This document shows positions 28,803 to 36,327 of a stretch of 41,462 nt of DNA, in pieces. Each line of letters opens with the position of its first letter. The stretch's first letter is position 1. Below the pieces are notes generated by a model. That model saw only the letters and a program-made list of their open reading frames with translations. It did no database searches and had not been told where the DNA came from. The stretch covers positions 1 to 41,462 of IMG/VR virus record IMGVR_UViG_3300042343_001567. One strand, 5' to 3'. The position numbers and the translations under genes are program-made. The stretch comes from a virus.

Positions 28803-29135
28803 ATGAAAACAAAACAAATTAAAACTCCATCAAATGATGGATTAGATCAAGCATTCGCAGTTGTTGCGCTTGGAAGATTAAAAAAATTAGATAAACCATT
28901 TAATAATGATAACATTCAAGCAGAAGCAGCTAGGCTTGAGCGATGCGTAGAATATATGTACAAAATAGATAAGAAAATGGAATTAAATTACCAACAATTT
29001 GCATCCAATTTTTTAAAAGATAATCTTAAACAATTAATTTCGGGAAATAAATATTCAGGATTATATTTAAACGACGTGGTAGACAACGTCAAAGAAAAAT
29101 CCTATTACGTGGAAGAGGCTAATTTTATTTTTTAA
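28803..29135 (+). CDS. phage hypothetical protein (110 aa)
   Basis: ATG after CATAGGAATATT. Helical and basic (ALGRLKKLDKPFNNDNIQAEAARLERCVEYMYKIDKKM). No family recognised. A terminator follows at 29153. Confidence 0.65.
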   Translation: MKTKQIKTPSNDGLDQAFAVVALGRLKKLDKPFNNDNIQAEAARLERCVEYMYKIDKKMELNYQQFASNFLKDNLKQLISGNKYSGLYLNDVVDNVKEKSYYVEEANFIF

Positions 29136-29152
29136 AATTGCAATTTATTTTA

Positions 29153-29182
29153 GTTGCCTCTACGGGGCAACTTTTATTTTTG
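29153..29182 (+). terminator. rho-independent terminator
   Basis: Stem AGTTGCC/GGCAACT with a 7-base loop followed by TTTATTTTT. Confidence 0.85.
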
Positions 29183-29193
29183 GTGGTTGTTTT

Positions 29194-29418
29194 ATGGAAG
29201 TTAATGAAGTTATTGAACGTTCGTTCAAAAGAGATTTACGAAATCTTTTAAAAAAATATTCAGCAGAACTTGATGTTTCTGTTGAGATGTACGAATTTGG
29301 TGCAGCAGTAAATGGAATTACAGTATATATTCCAGAGAGTTACGATAATAATGGCAATATTTTACACGAAGCAGTAAATATTGAGCTAACAAAATGGGTT
29401 AATTGGGAAAGTTTATAA
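29194..29418 (+). CDS. phage hypothetical protein (74 aa)
   Basis: Helix-strand pattern (IERSFKRDLRNLLKKYSAELDVSVEMYEFGAAVNGITVYIPES) with an acidic end. ATG after GGTGGTTGTTTT. It overlaps the next start by one base. Not recognised. Confidence 0.6.
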   Translation: MEVNEVIERSFKRDLRNLLKKYSAELDVSVEMYEFGAAVNGITVYIPESYDNNGNILHEAVNIELTKWVNWESL

Positions 29419-29789
29419 TGCATCAATATAATATAATTTTTATATGTTTTTTTCTTTTGTTTACCAAACATTTCTATATAGATTTTATCAATCAAACATA
29501 CGAAGAAGTTAAATGTAAAGGTATATTTGGAAATTTGACTGGAGCAAAACATAGTATTAAACAAGGTCTTGCTACAGGTTTAGTGTTATTTCCATGGGTA
29601 GATCCCACTCTTTTATTCATAATAGTTTATGTTGAAATTAACGTACATTACTTTATAGATTATTTTAAGGCTCATTATGGTTTATCGGATATAACAGATA
29701 AGCGATTTTGGGTTCAATTAGGGTGTGATCAGTATTTACATTATTTAACATATCTTGCTATTACTTACGTCATTTTAATGGAGTCATAA
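29418..29789 (+). CDS. DUF3307-like membrane protein (123 aa)
   Basis: Three or four hydrophobic helices. Key residues match the DUF3307 layout: F-iDF-NQ-YEEVK near the start, an internal H, YVEINVHYFIDYFKAHYG and a final CDQYLHYLTYLAI. The family is of unknown function and occurs in bacteria and phages. The ATG overlaps the preceding stop. Confidence 0.7.
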   Translation: MHQYNIIFICFFLLFTKHFYIDFINQTYEEVKCKGIFGNLTGAKHSIKQGLATGLVLFPWVDPTLLFIIVYVEINVHYFIDYFKAHYGLSDITDKRFWVQLGCDQYLHYLTYLAITYVILMES

Positions 29790-29971
29790 TGTTAAAGTCT
29801 ACTAAATTTTCCGATTTTGATTTACAAAAAAAATTAACAGATAGAGGTTGGAAAGGTAAATATTATGGATATATGAATAAAGTTACATATCTTTCCGAAA
29901 ATAACGAAACCATTGCTGTTGTTGAATATGATAATCGAAGATCTTTAATTGTATCTGCAGATTTTAAATGA
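29789..29971 (+). CDS. small phage protein (60 aa)
   Basis: It overlaps the previous stop (TAATG) and the next start (ATGA). Contents: KFSDFDLQKKLTDRGWKGKYYGYMNKVTYL, basic then beta-rich. No family recognised. Confidence 0.6.
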   Translation: MLKSTKFSDFDLQKKLTDRGWKGKYYGYMNKVTYLSENNETIAVVEYDNRRSLIVSADFK

Positions 29972-30675
29972 TTGATATTGAAAAATTAGTAGGAAAGGTA
30001 TCAGATGAAATAAAAAAAGGTTCAACAAGATTAGTTTATTTTCCTATTAATCCAAGAAAAATTATATTAGATGGAATTGACGTTGAAATTGAAACAGTTT
30101 TAAAGGTTGCTAAATCGCATACTCTTGAACTAAATTCAGGAGAATGTGATTTAGGTAAATGTCAAAATCGCATTGAATTTGCATTAAACTCGTCAAAATA
30201 TACTTTATTTGCGAAAAATTCAAATTTAACCTATACCACAAATAATACTGTATTATTATCCACAATAATAAATTCTGATCCAAATAATAACTGGATAGAA
30301 ATGATAAAAGTTAATCAATTAACCCCTGCTTTATTTAATGAAATAACTGCAACAGAAATATATTATTGTGGATTAGGTTTTATAGATGTGCAAAATTGTT
30401 TTTTTAGATATTATACAAATATGCATAAAGCTGAAAATGAGCAAGTTCCGTCATATATAGATGATGATAAATATTTTTTTATTATAGAACACCCATGGGT
30501 TAAAATGTATTTAGATTTTATGAAAAATTTTAATCTTGTCCCTTTTGATTTTACATTAAAAAATCTTGGTTATATAGAACATCCTATTTCAAAAAATAAA
30601 ATAATACTTTTATGCGATTATGGATTTACTGAAGAATATAATAAATTTTTTGATTTAGTAGAAGAAAATGCTTGA
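29968..30675 (+). CDS. phage hypothetical protein (235 aa)
   Basis: Soluble, Asn/Lys/Phe rich, with no signal peptide. It has segments like SGECDLGKCQNRIEFALN and ATEIYYCGLGFIDVQNCFFRYYTN. It ends Glu-Asn-Ala-stop from the AATGCTTGA of promoter P14, another gene end built from the promoter element. I recognise no family. Confidence 0.7.
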   Translation: MIDIEKLVGKVSDEIKKGSTRLVYFPINPRKIILDGIDVEIETVLKVAKSHTLELNSGECDLGKCQNRIEFALNSSKYTLFAKNSNLTYTTNNTVLLSTIINSDPNNNWIEMIKVNQLTPALFNEITATEIYYCGLGFIDVQNCFFRYYTNMHKAENEQVPSYIDDDKYFFIIEHPWVKMYLDFMKNFNLVPFDFTLKNLGYIEHPISKNKIILLCDYGFTEEYNKFFDLVEENA

Positions 30676-30700
30676 CATCATTTTTTTATTATAGTATAAT
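30667..30700 (+). promoter_or_regulatory. sigma70-type promoter P14
   Basis: AATGCTTGAC variant, TTGACA at 30672, TATAAT at 30695, 17-bp spacer, with the dyad AGTATAA-TACA-TTATACT. Confidence 0.92.
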
Positions 30701-30733
30701 ACATTATACTTAAATGAGGAATAAGGAGTTAAA

Positions 30734-30943
30734 ATGAGTAACGCAAAATTAGACCCTTTTGGTAGAATTTTATATGAAGAATCTGCCGATAAAAGTTGGT
30801 GGAGAAAATACGAATATGATGAATATGGGAATAGAATATATTACGAAGATTCCGCAGGAATGTGGGTTAGAAAAGAATTTGATGAATATGGAAACGAAAT
30901 TCGTTATCAAAATTATCTAGGCGTTGATACAAATAAATGTTAA
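30734..30943 (+). CDS. small YD/RHS-like repeat protein (69 aa)
   Basis: Two copies of the unit W-(R/V)(K/R)(Y/F)E-DEYGN-I-Y (SWWRKYEYDEYGNRIYYED and MWVRKEFDEYGNEIRYQNY) cover most of the protein. They resemble single YD/RHS strands. Known RHS proteins are far longer, so this is probably a stand-alone beta-hairpin module. Function unknown. ATG after AAGGAGTTAAA. Confidence 0.7.
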   Translation: MSNAKLDPFGRILYEESADKSWWRKYEYDEYGNRIYYEDSAGMWVRKEFDEYGNEIRYQNYLGVDTNKC

Positions 30944-30956
30944 GAGAAATTATATT

Positions 30957-32219
30957 ATGAAAATGTTATTTTTAATTCGTGGCGTTCCAGGCGCAGGTAA
31001 ATCTACACTAATTAAATCATTAAACGTTAACCTTGCGGTTTCCGCTGATGATTTTCACACAGACGCAGATGGTAATTATAACTGGACTCCAGAAAAATCT
31101 AAAGCTGGTCATGCATGGTGTCAATCAGAAGTCAATCGTGCGCTGCAATCCCCATTCATTGATAAAATCGCAGTTCACAACACATTTACGGTTTCTTGGG
31201 AAATGGAACCATATTTTAAAATGGCTAGAGAAAACGATTATCAAGTAACAACTTTAATCGTAGAAAACCGTCATGGCAATCAAAATATTCATGGCGTTTC
31301 TCCAGAAACAATTAAAAAAATGGTAGACCGATTTGAATTTAAATTAGCTCCAGATGTTAGATATGAAGATTTCGTAGCTAAAAAAGCACAAAATGGATTA
31401 ACTGTTCATAAATACAAACGCAAAGTATTCTATGATAATTTATGGAACATGCACCCAGATTTAGTTGATGCTCGTGGTTTGGTTACTGATAACCAAGATA
31501 ACATCGTACAATATCCATTTACTAAAATTTTTAATTACAAAGAAAATGGTGTGACAATAGCACTTGACCATAAAGTTATGGCGATTGATAAAATTAATGG
31601 TTTTATGGCTGCTGTTACTTGGTACAATGATGAGCCTTTGATTTCTACTACTGGTTCGTTATCTAGCGATTTTATCGCAATGGCTAAAGAAATGTTACCA
31701 TTAAATAAAATGTCAAAGATTCTTAAATTGTATAAAGACTACACGTTTTGTTTTGAAATTGTACACATAAATGATCCACATATTATCGAAGAAAAATTTG
31801 GTGCATATTTAATTGGTTGTCGCGAAAAAGTTAAAGGTTCTAAGCAAGTTAACCAAAAACTTTTAGATGGAATTGCCAAAAAATGGCATGTAATGCGCCC
31901 AGAAGTTCAATCAGGTTTGTTTCATGAAATATTGGAACAAGTTAAAACTTATAAGAGAGAAGGCTACGTTGTTTATGATTTGGATAGTGATACTGTTTTA
32001 AAACTTAAAACCCCATATTATTTAACATCAAAGTTTATTGCTAGAACTAAAAGATTAGAATTGATTTTTAGTGGTAATTATAAACAAAACTTTGATGAAG
32101 AATATTATTCTTTGTGTGAACATATACAAAAAAATTACACTAAAGAATCTTTCTTAGAAACTCCAGAGCAAGAACGTTTAGAATTTGTTCGTTCTTGGGC
32201 TGAAAATACTTTAAATTGA
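30957..32219 (+). CDS. polynucleotide kinase-RNA ligase fusion (420 aa)
   Basis: N-terminal kinase domain with P-loop LIRGVPGAGKST (residues 6-17) and SADDFHTD. It is followed from about residue 165 by a T4 Rnl1-like ligase: LVDARGLVTDN, FTKIFNYKENG, motif I DKINGF with Lys212, FCFEIVHI, REGYVVYD and VLKLKTPYY. It should phosphorylate 5'-OH ends and rejoin RNA, as T4 PNK and Rnl1 do for anticodon-cleaved tRNA. The 3'-phosphatase domain of T4 PNK is absent. I chose the ATG at 30957; a longer frame from 30924 overlaps the preceding gene. Confidence 0.88.
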   Translation: MKMLFLIRGVPGAGKSTLIKSLNVNLAVSADDFHTDADGNYNWTPEKSKAGHAWCQSEVNRALQSPFIDKIAVHNTFTVSWEMEPYFKMARENDYQVTTLIVENRHGNQNIHGVSPETIKKMVDRFEFKLAPDVRYEDFVAKKAQNGLTVHKYKRKVFYDNLWNMHPDLVDARGLVTDNQDNIVQYPFTKIFNYKENGVTIALDHKVMAIDKINGFMAAVTWYNDEPLISTTGSLSSDFIAMAKEMLPLNKMSKILKLYKDYTFCFEIVHINDPHIIEEKFGAYLIGCREKVKGSKQVNQKLLDGIAKKWHVMRPEVQSGLFHEILEQVKTYKREGYVVYDLDSDTVLKLKTPYYLTSKFIARTKRLELIFSGNYKQNFDEEYYSLCEHIQKNYTKESFLETPEQERLEFVRSWAENTLN

Positions 32220-32227
32220 GAGACATT

Positions 32228-32452
32228 ATGAAATTAGGCGAATATTTAGAAAATTTACAAGAATTAGTACGTGACCAACCAGAATTAATTGATGCTGAAG
32301 TTGTCTATTCAATTGATGATGAAGGGAATGATTATGGTGTTGTTAATTGGAATCCAAGCGCAGGTCATTTTGATAAACGCGCTAGAGAGTTTATTTCAGA
32401 ACATCATATAGAAGATGAAGAAATGCCAATTAATGCTGTTTTAATTAACTAA
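32228..32452 (+). CDS. conserved small phage protein, YSIDDEGN type (74 aa)
   Basis: The pattern MKLGEYLENLQELVRDQPELIDAEVVYSIDDEGNDYGVVNWNPSAGHF is one I recognise from short proteins of many phages. Acidic and mixed alpha/beta, with no known activity. It lies 8 bases after the RNA ligase fusion. Confidence 0.7.
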   Translation: MKLGEYLENLQELVRDQPELIDAEVVYSIDDEGNDYGVVNWNPSAGHFDKRAREFISEHHIEDEEMPINAVLIN

Positions 32453-32461
32453 GGATATAAA

Positions 32462-32725
32462 ATGAGTGATATTCCAGAAAGCGGTAAAGTATTGGTAAAA
32501 TTTAGTGCATCTTGGTGCTCTCCGTGTAAAGTGCTTGCATCAATTATTGAGAATAATCCTCCACCAATTCCTATCGTAGAAATTGATATTGATCAAGATT
32601 ATGAATTAGCAGATAAATACAAAGTTAGAGGTGTTCCAACATTAATTGTTTTTGAGAATGGAGAAGAACTTAAAAGGAAAGTTGGGTTAATAACAGCAGT
32701 ACAGTTACGAGATTTTTGTGGGTAG
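32462..32725 (+). CDS. thioredoxin-like protein (87 aa)
   Basis: Trx fold with active site SWCSPCK (Cys19, Cys22), strand KVLVKFSAS, IVEIDIDQD and cis-Pro loop VRGVPTLIVFENGEE. At 87 residues it is shorter than typical thioredoxin (about 105), lacking part of the N-terminal helix, as in T4-like thioredoxins. It probably supplies electrons to a ribonucleotide reductase outside the window, or acts as a general reductant. Confidence 0.9.
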   Translation: MSDIPESGKVLVKFSASWCSPCKVLASIIENNPPPIPIVEIDIDQDYELADKYKVRGVPTLIVFENGEELKRKVGLITAVQLRDFCG

Positions 32726-32729
32726 ATAT

Positions 32730-32930
32730 ATGAAAAAATTATTTTTAATTTTAATGTTGTTTTTAGTTTCAGTAACAGCTAATGCTCTTCCATGGTGGAA
32801 TGGTTTTATCTGGGTTAGTAGTACATGTGTAGCTCCATCTGGAAATTTCTGGGTTTATCCTCCAAATTGGGCGCGACCTGTTGGTGAAATGTGTAGGTTG
32901 CCTAGTGGGGAATATGGAATTGTTGAATAA
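32730..32930 (+). CDS. small exported protein (66 aa)
   Basis: Signal peptide MKKLFLILMLFLVSVTANA with cleavage after residue 19. The mature 47 residues are Trp/Pro rich with two Cys (STCVAPSG, EMCRLPSG), probably disulfide-linked. ATG overlaps the end of the thioredoxin gene region (GTAGATAT). No family recognised. Confidence 0.65.
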   Translation: MKKLFLILMLFLVSVTANALPWWNGFIWVSSTCVAPSGNFWVYPPNWARPVGEMCRLPSGEYGIVE

Positions 32931-32931
32931 A

Positions 32932-32965
32932 AGTGCTTGACATTGAAAAGGGTATAGCGTATAAT
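32932..32965 (+). promoter_or_regulatory. sigma70-type promoter P15
   Basis: TTGACA at 32937, TATAAT at 32960, 17-bp spacer, AGTGC block. The -10 lies mostly within the loop of the terminator-like hairpin at 32946-32981. Confidence 0.9.
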
Positions 32966-32983
32966 AACGTTATACCCTTTTTT
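32946..32983 (+). terminator. terminator-like hairpin overlapping promoter P15
   Basis: A 15-bp stem (14 Watson-Crick plus one G-U), AAAAGGGTATAGCGT with ACGTTATACCCTTTT, closes the 6-base loop ATAATA and ends in a T-run. Read through from upstream it looks like a terminator. It overlaps the promoter core, so it can end one transcript while the next begins. Confidence 0.65.
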
Positions 32984-32996
32984 ATTGGAGTTTGTT

Positions 32997-33545
32997 ATGA
33001 ATATTTTTTACCTTAATAATGATACCAAATTATGTGCACAGCAACACGTCGACAAACATGTCGTCAAAATGATTTTGGAAACTGCGCAGTTATTGTCTAC
33101 TGCTCATCGGGTTTTAGATGGCGTAGAAACTACAGGATTTTCGGCATCAGGTCGCAAGAAAAAAGTCTGGAAACTTAACAATTCCTATGACGATATTTTA
33201 TATTCAGCAACACATATAAACCACCCATCAGCGGTTTGGGTTCGTCATGGATTTGAAAATTATCAATGGCTTCATTCTTTGCTTGTAGAATTATGCAAAG
33301 AATACACCTATCGTTACGGTAAAACGCATAAATGCGAAGAAATTGGTTTAGTCGATAAATTACAATATGCTCCATTTAATATCTCAACTAAACTATTTAC
33401 CGAACCGACACCAGCTATGCCAGATGATTACATTGTAAAAGGTGATTCTATCCAATCATACCATAATTATTATAATGGCAGTAAAACTAAATTGCACAAC
33501 TGGAAATTTAGAAATATTCCAGAATTTATTATACAAAGTGCTTGA
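32997..33545 (+). CDS. conserved phage protein, HVDKHVVKMILETAQLLSTAHR type (182 aa)
   Basis: It begins MNIFYLNNDTKLCAQQHVDKHVVKMILETAQLLSTAHRVLDG and later has HINHPSAVWVRHGFENYQWLHSLLVELCKEYTYRYGK and PAMPDDY. I recognise this as a family found in many T4-like and other large phages, with conserved His/Asp that could be catalytic. Its function is not established. It ends Gln-Ser-Ala-stop from promoter P16. ATG after TTGGAGTTTGTT. Confidence 0.8.
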   Translation: MNIFYLNNDTKLCAQQHVDKHVVKMILETAQLLSTAHRVLDGVETTGFSASGRKKKVWKLNNSYDDILYSATHINHPSAVWVRHGFENYQWLHSLLVELCKEYTYRYGKTHKCEEIGLVDKLQYAPFNISTKLFTEPTPAMPDDYIVKGDSIQSYHNYYNGSKTKLHNWKFRNIPEFIIQSA

Positions 33546-33570
33546 CATTAAGTTATGTTTAGGGTATAAT
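33537..33570 (+). promoter_or_regulatory. sigma70-type promoter P16
   Basis: TTGACA at 33542, TATAAT at 33565, 17-bp spacer, AGTGC block overlapping the previous stop. Confidence 0.92.
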
Positions 33571-33597
33571 AAACTATAATTAATTGGAGATGATTAA

Positions 33598-34905
33598 ATG
33601 ATACTATCGTTATTAAATGAATTAGCAGCAACAACTAGTACCAATGACAAATTAGCTTTACTAAAATCACACAAAGAAGATAACCTAGTAATAGCTGTAT
33701 TTCGTTTAGCATATAATCCAAGAATTAAGTTTTGGATTAAAAAACGCCCAGAATTAAATTCTGTGTATCATAAAGTATATCATGAAGGTGATTTATATAA
33801 TGCATTGATTAAACTTGTTGATACTATAGCAGATAGAAAATTGACAGGTAATGCTGCAATTGAATACGTCAGTGGTTTATTAGAAAACCTTTGCCAATTT
33901 GATCAAGAAGTTTTATATCGAATTATTGAACGCGATTTAAAATGCGGTGTAAATACTAAACTAATTAACAAAGTTTGGAAAGATTTAATTCCAGAATACC
34001 CTGTTTTATTATGTGGTAAATTCAACGAAAAAACTGAAAAAAATATTAAATATCCAGCTATTTTTCAATGCAAAATGGATTCTTCTAGAATTAATTTTGA
34101 ATTTGATAATGGTAAATTCGTTTCAGCGACAACTCGTAACGGAAATGTATTAGATATTACCGAATTTGATGATATTGTTATTAGTGACACAAGTAGAGTA
34201 GTTCTTGATGGAGAATTAATGTGGCGTTATCCAGACGGTCGAGTAGCAGAACGTAAAGTTTCAAATGGTTATGTAACCAAAGCCGTTAGAGGAACGATTA
34301 CCGAAGAAGAGGCTAAAGGCTTGTATGCTGTTATTTGGGATTATATTCCTTATGAAGATTTTATACTAGAAGTTTGTAACATCCCTTATGTTAATAGATT
34401 TAGATTAGCAGTTGACGCTATTTCTAGTGAAAATGCTAAATTGATCATCGTAGAATCAGAGATTGTTAATTCTCGTGAAGAAGTAATGGAAAAATACCAA
34501 CGTAATTTAGAACGCGGTGAAGAAGGTGGTATCCTCAAATCAATTAATGGTATCTGGGAAGCAAAACGTAGTAAATATCAATTAAAACTCAAAGCTGAAG
34601 ATCATGCTGATTTATTAGTTGTTGGTTATACACTAGGAACTCCTGGAACTCAATTCGAGGGTATGCTTGGATCATTGCTTTGCCAAACTTCATGCGGTCA
34701 ATTAGAAGTTGGTGTTGGTAGTGGTTTTAAACATAAACGAGGTGAACGCGATAACCCAGAATCATATGTTGGTAAAATTATTCAAGTAAAATATAACTGT
34801 ATTATTTCCAATAAAGGTTCTGATAAAAAGTCATTATTCCTACCAATTTATGATGGAATTAGAGACGATAAAACTACAGCTAATTCATTAGAGGATTTAT
34901 TATGA
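33598..34905 (+). CDS. ATP-dependent DNA ligase, T4 gp30-like (435 aa)
   Basis: Helical N-terminal domain to about 140 (LYRIIERDLKCGVNTKLINKV is typical). The adenylation domain has motif I CKMDSSR with Lys159, VVLDGELMW, VIWDYIP, a motif IV-like EEGGILKS and KLKAE. An OB domain follows. The usual KxDG is KMDS here, so a conserved Gly is changed to Ser. It joins nicks in duplex DNA during phage replication. It is the first gene after P16 and overlaps the next gene by 4 bases. Confidence 0.9.
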   Translation: MILSLLNELAATTSTNDKLALLKSHKEDNLVIAVFRLAYNPRIKFWIKKRPELNSVYHKVYHEGDLYNALIKLVDTIADRKLTGNAAIEYVSGLLENLCQFDQEVLYRIIERDLKCGVNTKLINKVWKDLIPEYPVLLCGKFNEKTEKNIKYPAIFQCKMDSSRINFEFDNGKFVSATTRNGNVLDITEFDDIVISDTSRVVLDGELMWRYPDGRVAERKVSNGYVTKAVRGTITEEEAKGLYAVIWDYIPYEDFILEVCNIPYVNRFRLAVDAISSENAKLIIVESEIVNSREEVMEKYQRNLERGEEGGILKSINGIWEAKRSKYQLKLKAEDHADLLVVGYTLGTPGTQFEGMLGSLLCQTSCGQLEVGVGSGFKHKRGERDNPESYVGKIIQVKYNCIISNKGSDKKSLFLPIYDGIRDDKTTANSLEDLL

Positions 34906-35288
34906 TTCAAGAAGATTTTCCAGAATATATTAAACAAATAATCGCCGAGGCAAAAGAAGTATTATACACAGGCTCTAAATATATTTGCCCAACAGAACCG
35001 TATAACGATATCGATATTATGATATTGGTTGATAATATTGAAAAGTGGGAAGTGGAGCATCCGGTTGATTCTAAATGCGGAGCCGATGCAACATATCCAG
35101 ATGACGACATGGTAGCGTTTAGGATTGGCGATTTTAATATTTTAATTGCGGCTAAACCAGATTACTTTATTAAATGGCAGTTTGCAACTCAAATTGCTAT
35201 TGCATTAAACCTAGTTAAAAAGGAAGATAGAAAATATCTATTCAAAACAATTTTAGATAACGACGGAGTTAAAATTGAACACCTCTAA
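34902..35288 (+). CDS. nucleotidyltransferase-like protein (128 aa)
   Basis: LYTGSKYICPTEPYNDIDIMILVDN gives the GS...DxD pattern of the Pol-beta-type nucleotidyltransferase fold, followed by a GDFNILIAAKPDYFIKWQFATQIA stretch. Similar proteins are common in large phages. The DNA-ligase neighbour suggests a nucleic-acid role. Catalytic activity is uncertain because the third acidic residue is not obvious. Confidence 0.7.
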   Translation: MIQEDFPEYIKQIIAEAKEVLYTGSKYICPTEPYNDIDIMILVDNIEKWEVEHPVDSKCGADATYPDDDMVAFRIGDFNILIAAKPDYFIKWQFATQIAIALNLVKKEDRKYLFKTILDNDGVKIEHL

Positions 35289-35508
35289 ACGAATTATTGA
35301 TTTAATTACTCCAGATACTATAAATAAAACTATAGTGGTTGCGGCTGGATACAAATTTGAAGTTAGTGATACCGTTAACGATAAAATTTCAGGAGTGATT
35401 TTCTTTGGAGATTATCGTTATCCCGTTGTATGGGGTGCTGATGGATTTCCACTTAAAATAAAAGATTCTCCGGAATATTATCACCTTAGATTAATAGAGA
35501 AGAAATGA
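35275..35508 (+). CDS. phage hypothetical protein, TTG start (77 aa)
   Basis: The frame starts with TTG 6 bases after ACGGAG; there is no early in-frame ATG. Beta-rich (IVVAAGYKFEVSDTVND, IFFGDYRYPVVWGADGFPL). It overlaps the previous gene by 14 bases and the next by 4. No family recognised. Confidence 0.6.
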   Translation: MNTSKRIIDLITPDTINKTIVVAAGYKFEVSDTVNDKISGVIFFGDYRYPVVWGADGFPLKIKDSPEYYHLRLIEKK

Positions 35509-35729
35509 AAATAAATTATACAAACCCAAAATTAAAAACGCCATTAGCAAAATATGGAAAACTTCTTAATGGGTTTAACAATAATCAATTGGATGAAACT
35601 CAAACAAAAGAATTGATTAAATTATCTTCTCTGTTAATTAACGAATTAATTAAAGATACTCAGCGAACTAAAAAACTTTCCATGATGGATGGAGATGCGC
35701 TTAGATTACAAAAAAACCTTAGTGTTTAA
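35505..35729 (+). CDS. small helical phage protein (74 aa)
   Basis: ATGA overlap with the preceding gene and AGAGAAG upstream. Basic start (KINYTNPKLKTPLAKYGKLL), then a helical pair (TKELIKLSSLLINELIKDT). Function unknown. Confidence 0.6.
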   Translation: MKINYTNPKLKTPLAKYGKLLNGFNNNQLDETQTKELIKLSSLLINELIKDTQRTKKLSMMDGDALRLQKNLSV

Positions 35730-35743
35730 TTTTTGGAGTTATT

Positions 35744-36325
35744 ATGTTTATATTTGATGTGGAATCATTGGGCGTTGAGTCTAATTCCGTTATTTTGTCT
35801 GCTGCTATTGTTTACATAAATCCTGCTGAAAAAAATACATGGGAATCATTATACGAAAACACTTTGTTTGTTAAATTTAACGTAAAAGAACAAGTTAAAA
35901 AATATAATAGAATTGTATCAAAAGACACCATTGATTGGTGGAATAAACAATGTGACCTAGCAAAGAAACAAAGTTTTTATCCAAGCGATAAAGATTTATC
36001 TGCTAAAGAAGGAATTGCATGTATTCATAATTATATTAATTCGCATTGTGATCCAAAAACAACATTGATTTGGATCAGAGGTTCATTAGATCAACTAGTG
36101 ATGGATAGTTTGTGCACAGCTACCGGAGATGAATCTATTATGCCGTATGCAAATTATCGCGATATGAGAACGTATGTTGATTTAGTTGCTACTGAATCAA
36201 CACGTGGCTATTGTGCAATTAATCCAGAAACTTATCCAGGAACATGGGATCGAAACGTAGTTATTAAACACAATCCAATAGATGACATTGTTCTTGATGC
36301 CTTAATGTTATTATATCCAAGTTAA
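35744..36325 (+). CDS. dexA: DexA-like 3'-5' exonuclease (193 aa)
   Basis: DEDD-type exonuclease: IFDVESLGVESNSVILSAAIVYI supplies the first Asp/Glu pair (Asp5, Glu7), WIRGSLDQLVMDSL the second Asp and HNPIDDIVLDALML the His/Asp end. The order and the helical IDWWN element match T4 DexA and the Rv2179c-like family, though the length is shorter than T4 DexA. It degrades single-stranded nucleic acid. ATG after TTGGAGTTATT. Confidence 0.82.
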   Translation: MFIFDVESLGVESNSVILSAAIVYINPAEKNTWESLYENTLFVKFNVKEQVKKYNRIVSKDTIDWWNKQCDLAKKQSFYPSDKDLSAKEGIACIHNYINSHCDPKTTLIWIRGSLDQLVMDSLCTATGDESIMPYANYRDMRTYVDLVATESTRGYCAINPETYPGTWDRNVVIKHNPIDDIVLDALMLLYPS

Positions 36326-36327
36326 TT

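Noticed and set aside
1-33570. Many dispersed near-identical repeats of about 35 bases, possibly a CRISPR-like or mobile repeat
   Set aside because: Spacing is kilobases, not regular, and every copy has proper -35/-10 hexamers with 17-bp spacing before a gene; they are promoters.
35319-35326. TATAAATA late-promoter match
   Set aside because: It lies inside a coding region with no late-type gene at the right distance; probably chance in an AT-rich genome.
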